Positions 1 to 10,167 of a stretch of 64,000 bases of DNA are shown in pieces. The notes below the pieces were generated by a model. The model was not told where the DNA came from. It did not search any database and worked only from the letters and a program-made list of their open reading frames with translations. A program made the translations under genes and the position numbers. The stretch's first letter is position 1. The number at the start of each line of letters is the position of its first letter. Origin of the DNA: Orientallactaga sibirica (Eukaryota > Chordata > Mammalia > Rodentia > Dipodidae); contig JAEOAD010000015.1 in assembly GCA_036365145.1 (NCBI GenBank), forward strand, positions 13,633,501 through 13,697,500, read 5' to 3'.

Positions 1-246
1 AATAGGAACATGATATGAATCAGGATTCCTAGCAGCTTATAAATTTGCCAAAGCCTTAGGAATCTTAACCTTAAGCCGTGATTTTAACCTGATGTAAGCA
101 AAGAAAAGATGCCTAGAAAATCATTTCCCATATTCAGAGAATCATTTGAAAAAAACTCTTTGGCATACTTTCTGATTTTGTTTATCTTGCTTGGATCCTA
201 TCCCAACAAAGTGTCTCCTTGCTCTCTCCTTCCCTAAACAAGTTGT

Positions 247-411
247 GTGTTTTTTTTTTTTTTTTTGGTTGTTTGTTTTGTTTTTTGAGATACAGTTTCA
301 CTCTAGCCCAGGCTGACCTGGAATTCACTATGTACTCTCAGGGTGGCATCGAACTCCTACCTCTGCCTCCTGAGTGCTGGGATTAAAAGCATGTGCCACC
401 ACACCCGGCTT
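247..411 (-). mobile_element. B1 SINE, antisense, with 12-bp TSD
   Basis: TAAACAAGTTGT at 235-246 and 412-423. Confidence 0.95.
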
Positions 412-700
412 TAAACAAGTTGTCTTTAAGACAACCTCAGGCTTGTTCCATATTGACAGGCCAGACTCCACACAACAGGGGCTAGATGTTAAGTGTTTAG
501 ATGGAAAGTCCATTAAGAGAGAATTGTAGTCCTTAGTGGGCCAGCTCATCTGCAATTATGACAGACTACTAAGGCTATAAAACAAAGGAGATTTTTATGA
601 ATACCAAATGCTTCAGAGTGGGAGGAGAGAAAAGATGAACAGTAATAAGTTTTGAAATGCTCTGCTTTTATCTCCTTTTTAAAAGAAAAGATTAGTGAAA

Positions 701-850
701 GCTAGGTGATAGCTCACCCCTATAATCCCAGCACTAGGAAGACTGAGGCAGAAATATTGCTGCATATTTAAGGCCAGCGTGTACTGTTAGCAAGTACCAG
801 ATCAACCAAGTCTATGTAGTAAGACGCGGTTTCCGAAAACAAGCAAAAAA
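701..850 (+). mobile_element. old B1-like SINE, sense
   Basis: GCTAGGTGATAGCTCACCCC, TATAATCCCAGCACTAGGAA then a diverged body. Confidence 0.7.
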
Positions 851-857
851 CAAGAAA

Positions 858-1006
858 CCTGTCATGGTGGCTTACACCTTTAATTCCAGCACTCAGGAGG
901 TAGAAGTAAGGAGGTTCACCATGAGTTTGAGGCTAGTCTGTGCTAAAACTGAGTTCCAGATCAGTCTGGACTAGAGTGAGAGATGCCATGACTCAAAAAA
1001 GAAAAC
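858..1006 (+). mobile_element. B1 SINE, sense
   Basis: CCTGTCATGGTGGCTTACAC to GCCATGACTCAAAAAAGAAA. Confidence 0.88.
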
Positions 1007-1008
1007 AG

Positions 1009-1150
1009 GGCTGGGCACAGTGGCACACACTTTTAATCCCAGCACTCAAGAGGCAGAGGTAGGAGGATCACTGTGAGTTTGAGGCCAACCTGAGACTACA
1101 TAGTGAACTCTAGGTCAACTTGGCTAGAGTGAGACCCTACCTTGAAAAAC
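1009..1150 (+). mobile_element. B1 SINE, sense
   Basis: GGCTGGGCACAGTGGCACAC to GAGACCCTACCTTGAAAAAC; third B1 head-to-tail in this cluster. Confidence 0.92.
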
Positions 1151-1239
1151 TGGGTTGGGGGCGAAGTCAGTACAAAGGAGGCTGAGCTCTGGTGAAAGAT
1201 TTTGCCTTTATCAATTCTGCTTTAAAATACATTTATGTT

Positions 1240-1393
1240 GGGCTGGAGAAAGCCAAAGGATCCTGGTTCAGTTCTTCTGGACCCACGTAAACCAGATGCA
1301 CAAGAGGGCACATGCATCTGGAATTCGTTTGCAGTGATTCGAAGCCCTAGCATGCCCATTCTTTCTCTCTTTGCCTCTTTCTCTCTCTCTCTC

Positions 1394-1429
<36 letters not shown>

Positions 1430-1443
1430 ATATATTGAAAAAA
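1240..1443 (+). mobile_element. Dip SINE, sense, with 17-bp TSD, head-deleted
   Basis: TAAAATACATTTATGTT at 1223-1239 and 1444-1460. The head is shortened (GGGCTGGAGAAAGCCAAAGG) and the tail is (AAAT)n at 1395-1430. Confidence 0.94.
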
Positions 1444-2546
1444 TAAAATACATTTATGTTCTCTGTTGGTAACCATGTCCTTGAAAGTTAGTAGCTTGTG
1501 TAAGCTAGAATTTTTATAAACAGGATTCAGGACAGGTTGAAAAAGTTTGCTTGGGTTCCATTACTTCCCAAGTCAGGCAAAGATTTGAAAGTATTTAGCT
1601 TAGGCATAAAACATTAATGGTACATTATTTTTTTTTCTTCCTGAACCTTTAGTTTGAAAGAACATCATGTTTTCTGGCCAGGCAGACAAGGTGATTAAGT
1701 AACTGAGAAGTAGTTAAATAAAATAAATTGAAACAGAGTTGGGGGCCATTAAATGTTAAAATACCTTTACTTCAGTCATAGTTTTCTCTTTGTGTTTGTG
1801 GCTATTTCTCTGTATCCTTGTCTCTGGGCCTCTCTCCCATCTACCTTCCTTGAATCTGATCTGGAGCTCTTCCTTCCATCATTTCTCACATTCTAATCCT
1901 TACTTGGTTCTGCTTCTGTTGTATGCTGTCTTCCTTCCTTCCTTCTCTCCTCGTGACAGCTATAAAAGTCTGTGAGTTTCTCTTATGGCCTCTCAATTTC
2001 ATGTGTCCTTTCTTATTTTTCATCTTAGTGTTTGCTATTCTGTCTTCAAGTGCAAGTATTTATGTTTTTATGCATTAGTTGGGGTGTGTGTAAAGGAAGT
2101 GAGTTTGTGTTTTCTGTCTCTGATTCAGTCAGTATTGAGGGCGTGTGGCTCTTTCTGTCAGTCTAGTTAGATTGGGCTCTCTAGAGCTTATTTTTCTGTT
2201 TTACCTTTTTTCTGTATGGACTTCATCTTCTCAGTAGAGTATGATCCTCCACCATTTTATAGAAGTGTTGCTAAGACAGTACAGTTTTGTGTAGATCCTT
2301 TGTCTAACTTCCCCTAAAATTGGGGTTCTATAACTAAAATGTTTTAAAGCAAGTTATGTAGTTAAAACCATTGCATTCTTAACTAAACTGCAGGTTTATT
2401 TTGAATTTTATCACTTCCTGAATTTGAATTTTAGAAGAGAATTTAATGGCTTGATGCAGACTCCTGTATTTTAGCTCCATTTTTGGAGATGGGGATGTGT
2501 ACTGATGGTTATTACTAAAATCTTCATTTCTTTGGGGGCATGAACC

Positions 2547-3044
2547 TGTTACTTTTTCATTGCTGGGACAAAACATCTGACCAAAAGCAGCTTATGGAAG
2601 GAAGGTTTATTTTGGCTTATAGTTTTGATGGAAAGTTTCCATTATAACGAGGAAAGCATGACAGGAGCAGGCATCTGGTGCCATATTGTGATGTCAGCAC
2701 TAAGAAAATAGAAAAAAGTGCAAAAGCAAGCCGGGCGTGGTGGCACACGCCTTTAATCCCAGCACTCGGGAGGCAGAGGTAGGAGGATCGCCATGAGTTC
2801 GAGGCCACCCTGAGACTACAGAGTGAATTCCAGGTCAGCCTGAGCTAGAGTGAGACCCTACCTCAAAAAAAAAAAGGTACAAAAGCATCAAGTGGAACTG
2901 GACTACAAGCACTGTAAGGCCTGCCCTGTAACAGACCTCTCCCAGCAAAGCTCTGCTTCCTGAACGATCAACAAACTTCCACAGTAGTGCCACCAACTAG
3001 GGATTCAGCAAACACATGAGTCTATGGATATTAAAACTACCACA
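2547..3044 (-). mobile_element. MT/MaLR-like solo LTR, antisense, with a B1 inside
   Basis: On the minus strand it starts TGTGGTAGTTTTAATATCCA and ends with a CCAAAATAAACC stretch and a terminal AACA, the plan of rodent MT/ORR1-type (MaLR) LTRs. TG...CA ends are present. A sense B1 (2729-2875) interrupts it. No internal retroviral genes. Confidence 0.72.
2729..2875 (+). mobile_element. B1 SINE, sense, near consensus
   Basis: AGCCGGGCGTGGTGGCACAC start and an A tail; CAAAAGCA flanks, placed inside the LTR. Confidence 0.94.
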
Positions 3045-3469
3045 GAGCTCTTGAAAACAAGCATAGCAATTTATTCTGTCATCTAGCACATAGTTAAGTT
3101 CACCAAGAAGGTTTTCCTCCTGCATTTCCTGTAAATACAAAGTTTTGGAGTTTGCAGATTCATGGAAACAAATTTGTTTTGTCAATGGTTTCATTTAATT
3201 GCCAATTAAAATAGTTTTTTTGTCAGATGCTCATATGAATCAATGAAAATAGTGTCTGCTTTTATATGTCAGGAAATTATATTAATGCCTTTTACTAACA
3301 TATTTTCTCCCAGTTGTTACTTTAATAAATATTGGAGTAGGAAAATACTGCTTTTTAAAAATATGTATCTTAAAATATTTAGTTATCAATACTTTCAACT
3401 TTTAAACCCTTAAAAATGACAACAGAAGATTTCAGGCAGATTATTTATTTATTAATTAATTTATTTATT

Positions 3470-3616
3470 TATTTATGGTTTTTTGAGATAGAGTCTCTAC
3501 TCCAGGGTGACGTGGAATTTACTATGTAGTCTCACGGTGGCCTTGAACTCATGGCGATCCTCATACCTCTGCCTTGCTAGTGCTGGGATTAAAGGTGTGC
3601 ACCACCATGCCCAGCT
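3470..3616 (-). mobile_element. B1 SINE, antisense
   Basis: GAGATAGAGTCTCTACTCCA to CACCACCATGCCCAGCTC; T-rich lead from 3440. Confidence 0.9.
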
Positions 3617-3624
3617 CAGATTTG

Positions 3625-3812
3625 GGTTTTTTTTGTTGTTGTTGTTGTTGTTGTTCGTTTGTTTTTTGTTTTTTCGAGGTATGGTCCCATTCTAGCCCAG
3701 GCTGAACTGGAATTCATTCTGTATTCTCAGGGTGGCCTCGAACTCACAGCAGTCCTCCTACCTCTGCCTCCTGAGTGCTGGGATTAAAGGCATGCGCCAC
3801 CACGCCAGCTCA
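3625..3812 (-). mobile_element. B1 SINE, antisense
   Basis: (GTT)n-rich tail at 3636-3662, then body to CGCCACCACGCCAGCT; CAGATTTG flanks. Confidence 0.92.
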
Positions 3813-3865
3813 GATTTGTATTTTTAACTTCATAATTGTTTTGTAATGTTTATGAAGCATTAAGA

Positions 3866-4012
3866 TTTTGTTTTTAAGGTAGGGTTTTACTCTAGCTCAG
3901 GCTGACTTGAAATTCACTATGTAGTCACAGGGTGGCCTCAAACTCACGGCAATTCTCCTACCTCTGTCTCCTAAGTGCTAGGATTAAAGACATGCGCCAC
4001 CACTCCTGGCTT
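3866..4012 (-). mobile_element. B1 SINE, antisense
   Basis: AAGGTAGGGTTTTACTCTAG to CACCACTCCTGGCTT; GCATTAAG flanks. Confidence 0.92.
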
Positions 4013-4034
4013 GCATTAAGAAATTTTAAGATTG

Positions 4035-4184
4035 AGCTTGGCGTGGTGGCACATAACTTTAATCCCAGCACTCAGGAGGCAGAAGTAGGAAGATTGCCGT
4101 GAGTTTGAGGCCACCCTGAGACTACATAGTGAATTCCAGGACAGCCTGGGCCCGAGCTAGACCCTACCTCAAAAAAACAAAAAA
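4035..4184 (+). mobile_element. B1 SINE, sense
   Basis: GAGCTTGGCGTGGTGGCACA to GACCCTACCTCAAAAAAACA; AAGAAATTTTRAGATT flanks. Confidence 0.92.
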
Positions 4185-4529
4185 AAGAAATTTTGAGATT
4201 TGGTTTATATATTCTTTTAAAATTTAAAACTGATATAAACACAGAGGTGGTGCCATGTAATACTTCAATGTATGCATATATTATAATAATGTTCAAATCA
4301 GGTTAAATAGATCTGTCTTAAAATTTGCCATATTTTGGAGAGGGCTGTTTTTGTTCTACTTTTGTAATGCGTGTGTGTTGTATATGGTGAACATGCCCTG
4401 GTGGTGTCCCATGAACTTGCCTGAAGCTGGCAGTACTTTTCTTTTGGTGGCCGGATTGGATGTTCTGCTCCCTCACTCTTCTGCCTGGGCTTCCTTAGTC
4501 ATAGTCTCTTTATTTGTTTTAGGTTCTCT

Positions 4530-4662
4530 GCTCTACTGTGGGACTGGGATTAGAGGTGGGTGTGGCCACACTTGGCTGTTGACATGGCTCTAGAGATTCA
4601 AATTCAGGCCTTCATGCTTGTACAGGAAGCACACTTAACTGTTGAGTCCTCTCTCTAGCCCT
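4530..4662 (-). mobile_element. B3/B4-like SINE remnant, antisense
   Basis: GGGATTAGAGGTGGGTGTGG then TTCAAATTCAGGCCTTCATG and GTTGAGTCCTCTCTCTAGCCC. Confidence 0.5.
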
Positions 4663-4778
4663 GTTGATTTTAGACAGAAGGTCTTTTGTAGTACAGGTTG
4701 GCCGGAAACTAATGGCAGTCCTTCCTTAGCCTTCAAGTGCTGGGATTACAGATTTATAACACCATGACTAGGTATCAT
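4662..4778 (-). mobile_element. old B1-like SINE, antisense
   Basis: GGTTGGCCGGAAACTAATGG, CAAGTGCTGGGATTACAGAT; diverged. Confidence 0.6.
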
Positions 4779-5022
4779 TTTTTAAGGGTGAAATATCTCA
4801 AAATATGTTGTAGCTTTTTGAAATGTATAGAGTGTTATTGTTATCTGTAATCATGCTTCTCTGTATAATAGCACCTCAGAACCTCCTCCTCCTATCTGTA
4901 ACCTAGTACCCACCTCCAGAGTTTATATTTCCTGATAGCATATTTTTTCATTGTGAAGCAATTAAAAAAAATGAAATTGCCTCCCTTAACCCTAATCTTA
5001 GAAAATGTTATTACTTTGTGAT

Positions 5023-5184
5023 TTTTTTTTTTTTTTTTTTTGGTTTTTCAAGGTAGGGTTTCACTCTAGTCCAGGCTGACCTGGAACTCACTATGTAGTC
5101 AAGGGTGGCCTTGAACTCATGGTGATCCTCCTACCTCTGCCTCCTGAGTGCTGGGATTAAATGCATATGCCACCATGCCTGGCT
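5023..5184 (-). mobile_element. B1 SINE, antisense
   Basis: 20-base T run then AAGGTAGGGTTTCACTCTAG to GCCACCATGCCTGGC; TGTGATTTTT flanks. Confidence 0.94.
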
Positions 5185-5589
5185 GTGATTTTTGATTTAG
5201 AATTCTTAAAGGCCTTTCCTTTTGCATACTGCTTTGTTATATAATTCATGATTGTCACAATATAATCCTTGATTATGTGATTCTTACAATAAGATGTATA
5301 ACATGTCTTGAAACAACCAGAACTTAGACTGTGCAAATGTGATAGTGCTCTTATGCATAGAATAGTCAACTTTTATGAAGTTTCTCCTTTCAGATTTATT
5401 TTTTCAGGCACAGTTTTTCTAATATTTTTTAGTAGAGCATGATTAACCATTAGCTGTTGATATAAAAGTACTCTTCAAAGCAATTAGATTATTTGGGGTG
5501 GTTTTGTAAATATTTTAATTTTGGTAACTTAATCTTATACTTGCACAGGACTTCCTGTGACTTAGCTTAACCTTGTTGTTTTAGCTCAG

Positions 5590-5721
5590 CAGATATCTCA
5601 ATAACATTAAGGAACAGAGGAGATGATGCCTATAGAGCCAATGTGTATGGCAACTCTATAATTGTGCAACAACACATCAGCATGGATGGAAGTCGATCTT
5701 ACAAACTCAAAAGTGAAAAAG
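5590..5721 (+). CDS. SMC6: SMC6 exon w1 (residues ~117-161)
   Basis: The exon encodes the N-terminal ATPase-half segment starting [13 protein letters not shown] and ending in KLKSEK. It begins with the last two bases of codon 117 (xCA, Ala) and ends with the first base of a Gly codon; the donor is GTTTGT at 5722. The acceptor is the tandem CAGCAG at 5587-5592, so a start at 5593 is also possible and would drop Ala117. I chose 5590 because Ala-Asp-Ile-Ser is the ancestral sequence as I recall it. Confidence 0.96.
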
Positions 5722-8700
5722 GTTTGTTGGTTTTCCTTTCATTTCCTATAAAATTATTAATACTCACTTCAAAGGCATGATTGTGTCATTATCTTCCCAG
5801 TGTCTTGAAGCGTTGCAACGTGATCAGTTGTTTTTACATACATATACATACACATATAGGTACATGAATATTAACTTAGTTTTAACCATTGGAAATTCTA
5901 AAAGCAACACCATGTGTATAAGCTGTTTCATTTCCTTCTCATGTCTAGACCTCTTTTCACCCCTGTGATTTCTGTTGTTTATAGAAAGAGATTGCAAGAG
6001 TTGGAAAAGGACATAAAAGAGGAAGTGAGTATTTAGAGTTATTAAAAAGAAAAGATAGGCAAGGAGTAAAATAAAATTTTTAGCCATAGGAGGAAATAAG
6101 CACTGTCAGTGCACTGGTACTCTTTTCTTCCTCGACATACTTGTGCCATGACATGGATGTCCCTGGATCTATACATACTTATCTGTTTTGTTGTCCCAAT
6201 AGAAGGCAATTAATATTAGTATTTATAGTTGATTGCACATTCTTCCTGTGGAATGCTGCATTAGAAGTAATCTGGTCACTTTATTTTTGTACGTAGGTGC
6301 TATAGTTTCTACTAAGAAGGAAGAGCTGATTGCGATTCTTGATCATTTTAACATTCAGGTAATTGCTAAATTTGTTTTTTAAATTAATCCATGCAGCTTT
6401 TTCATTGGTGTGGTTTAAAAAGTTTGTGGAATATAAACAGTTGAGATGGTTTCATAAGGTAGTTGACCACAAGAATATGTTGTCTTCAGTGAATTTCATT
6501 AACATTTGCCAATTCAATATACATTTTTATGTATGACATTAAAATTTAATAGAGCACTGAAAATGTCTCATCTGTGCTGTTATCTATAAAATTTATGTTA
6601 ATCTATAAAATTTCAATGCTTTCTGCTATAGTCAGAATAGCACCATTGTTCCCTAAAAGTGATTTCAGAAAGAAATTTTTTCTAGAAAGATAACACATTT
6701 CTTTATGTAATTTGAAGCTGTTGATTACACTTGTAGGGGACAAGATTTGAGGGGTTTCTGCTAAGATACTTTGAATTAATTAATTAAAAATTAGGCATGT
6801 AGGGCTGGAGAGATGACTTAGCTGTTAAAGTCACTTGCCTGCAAAGCCAAAGGACCCAGGTTTGATTCCCATAGAAGCCAGATGCACAAGGGGGCGCATG
6901 AATCTAGAGTATATTTGCAGTGGCTGGACGCCCTGTCATTCCCATTCTTTCTCTGTCTGCCCCCCTCCAAAAGGCATAAATAAATATTTTTTTAAAATTA
7001 GCTATCTATAGTTCTTGAGCATTAGGACTAGAATTGTCTTTAGAAGTCACCTGCTTCGGGCCCTATTTTGCAAGTGAGAAACTGGGAGCCAAAAAAAGTA
7101 TATACTGAATATTTTACAGATGTGGCTATTAGTTGGGCCCATATTGGAACTCACACATTCCTGTTCATTCTTGTATTCTTGTATGTGCCCTGTGCTAGGC
7201 TTCATACCAAAACTAGTCACAAAGAAAAAGAACAATTAAGTAGTTCATGTCTCTTTCCCAGATTGACATAAGCTCAAAGCAACTTCCTTATGATACTAGG
7301 AATGTATCTCTATGGATGATTGGGTATCTAGGTGCTACATGGGTTCTTGACCTCTTGTGACCTCTGAAATGGATGTTTGAGAAATTGAACCTCTTAAATT
7401 TTATTTACTGTTTCATTTATTTACTGTTTCATAGAAAGCACATGTGTCAAATTGGCCTTCCATATCATGAAAAACAGTTTGGGACTGTAGGAAATCTAAA
7501 AAATACTTTCTGTTTTGTTCTGATCAGAGAAAACTGAATGAAAGTTTTTATGTGTAGTTGCAAACACTTACCAACTTTCCATGGTTACATAATAGGTTAT
7601 GAACAGAGCTCAAGCAAGAATGCAGAAGAATTGTTTCCTGTGTTGTGTCTTTCCCCATGTTTTCTTTGATACCTGTGGCATAAGATTGATAATGGGTACG
7701 GCAGTGAAAATCATATAACAATCATAAAAAAGGGCTCCTGAGGTTGTTCCCATATATACATAGAATTTTCAGCTTGACTATAGTATTTATTTTGGTTTTA
7801 TACTATTTTGAAACATTTTCCTTCTTAAAAATTTCTGCTGGGTATGGTGGCATACACCTTTAATCCCATCCCTCGAGAGACAGAGGTAGAGGGATCACTG
7901 TGGGTTCAAGGTCACCCTAAGACTACAGAGTGAATTCCAGGTTAGCCTGAGCTGGGATTAAAGGTGTGTGCCACCACGCCCGACTTCTCTTGGTGTTTTT
8001 ATCCTACTGCTGTAAAGTTTGGCGAGAGCTTAGTCTTCTTTTTTAAATTAAATTTTATTTATTTATTTGCATGCATGTATATGTTTGTGTGCATATGTTT
8101 GGGTGGGTCAGGGTGGGCTGCAAGTGAAGTCCAGATGAATGCACCATATTGTGTCTGGCTTTACCTTAGTACTCCAGCATTAAAAGGAGTCTGGCAGGCT
8201 TTCAAGCAAGCACTTTTAACCACTGACCTGTCTCCTTGCTCTGAGCTTAGCTTGCTTGATGACACCTCAGGCTACTTGCAATGTATATTTCTATTAAAGT
8301 GAAATGCTGTTAAAAATGACTTTTTTTTAATTTCAGGTGGATAATCCAGTTTCTGTTTTGACACAGGAGATGAGCAAGCAGTTCTTGCAGTCTAAAAATG
8401 AAGGTGATAAATACAAAGTAAGAGTCATCAATGTAAATACAGACAAACCTACCTCCAGATGAATATACAGACACATGCCAGACCTGCTCACCTAACAGAT
8501 ACTGGAGTTGTTTTCCCCTCAAAGTAATCAATTTAATAATGTAGGAGTAGATTAGAAAATTTGCATCAAGGTGTTAAGTATAATTTCTTGGTAGGTGCTC
8601 GTTTTTACTTTTTGATTTTCATTCTGAAGGAATATATTATTTTTAAAAATAATCTTCACAAAGATAGAAATGAATAACTGACCATATATAATAACTTACA

Positions 8701-10105
8701 TATTTAAAAACTTATAAAACATCAAAAGGTAAAAAAAGTTTGATTACTACTAAAGCTTGGTATGTGGTCTTTTGAAGATTTAGGATGCATTAAGACCAAG
8801 TTTTCAGGGACAAAATTTCTCTCTGTCATGTAGAAGCTTACAGACTCCTAGTTGTGCTTTTCTGTTTGCCAATATAGTTTTTCATGAAAGCAACTCAACT
8901 AGAACAGATGAAGGAAGATTATTCATACATTATGGAAACAAAAGAAAGAACGAAGGATCAGATAAATCAAGGCGAAGAGGTTTGTACAAACTGTAAATTT
9001 CACTGAAATGAACTAAGTTAATGGTATAGTACCGTACTATCCTATGTATATAGATTTATGTCTGTATAATACTAGTGACTTTTTCATAGCACTCAGAAGT
9101 ATATTCAGTTTAGTGTTTCTATTCAAGATATTTTTATTTTGTGCTAATGGGTATGTACATGTATTGCTTCTCCAAGACTATAATAGAGGGTGAGGCCATA
9201 TCTTATACACTTAACCTTGATGATGATGAATTGGTTCCCACTAAACATAGTTGAAAATATTAAATAACATTTATTTTGCTGGGCTAATAAAAACAACCAT
9301 CATGCTTGTGTTAAGCCTAATAACACATGGATTGTTTCATACATTAGATTACTCATTTATGAGCAAACTGTTACCTTTTTCTTTTCTTTTTTTCTTTTTG
9401 TTTTGGTGTTTTCAAGGTAGGGTCTTGTTCTAGTCCAGACTGACCTGGAATTCACAATGTAATCTCTGGCTGGTCTTGAACTCATGGTGATTGTCCTACC
9501 CTCCTACCTTGGCCTACCAAATGCTTGGATTAAAGGCTTGTGCCACCATGCCCAGCAATATTTTACTTCTTTGCAAGGAGAGAGAGAGAGAGAGAATGAG
9601 TGAGCCAGGGCCTCCAGTGACTGCAGATGAATATGCATGTTCTGCTTTGTACTTCTGGCTTTACAAGGGTACTGGAGAATTGAACCTGGGTTATTAGGTA
9701 TTGTTAATATTCTTTAATCATATAATTGGTAGCCTCTATCACATCAAATTGCTTGAATTACTTAAGTTACTCCTATCAACCATGGCTTATTGCCTTTACT
9801 TTTTACATCTATATTTTGCTCTCTCTTTTTTTTAAAAATGTTTTATATCTTTATTTATTTGAGAGAGAAAATGGGCACACCAGGTCCTCTTGCAGGTACA
9901 AGTGAAATCCAGACACGTACACTACCTTGTGCATCTGGCTTTACATGGGTACTGGGGAATTGAACCCTGGTCCTTTGGCTGTGCTGGCAAGGGCCTTAAC
10001 TGCTAAGCTATCCAACCCTGTTCTGCTCTCTTTAGATTCCTAAATATCTTATTTTTTCTTTTTGTGAGGTAAGCCCAACAGACTGCCCTTTTCTTTTTAT
10101 AAGAG

Positions 10106-10167
<62 letters not shown>

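Larger units (their letters stand above)
1..5589 (+). other. SMC6 intron upstream of w1 (5'-incomplete)
   Basis: I found no exon encoding the Walker A region or its flanks here, so the window begins inside the intron that precedes w1. It is filled with eleven or so B1 copies, one Dip, an MT-like LTR and a B3/B4-like remnant, all listed separately. Unique-looking AT-rich stretches are 420-690, 1461-2540, 3045-3440, 4190-4530, 4780-5020 and 5190-5580. The 1790-2200 stretch is pyrimidine-rich and has two short open frames without homology or splice context. I see nothing gene-like in any of them. Confidence 0.85.
6359..8336 (+). other. intron w2-w3
   Basis: A 1978-bp intron. It carries a sense Dip (6803-6999), a B1 fused to an inverted B1 piece (7837-7984) and a diverged antisense Dip (8048-8243). 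The stretches 6360-6790 and 7000-7830 look unique; nothing gene-like is seen. Confidence 0.9.

Noticed and set aside
1..5589. Search for exons with Walker A (GxxGxGKS) upstream of w1
   Set aside because: I found no sequence encoding it, and no exon-like piece for the residues before Ala117. Those exons must be outside the window.
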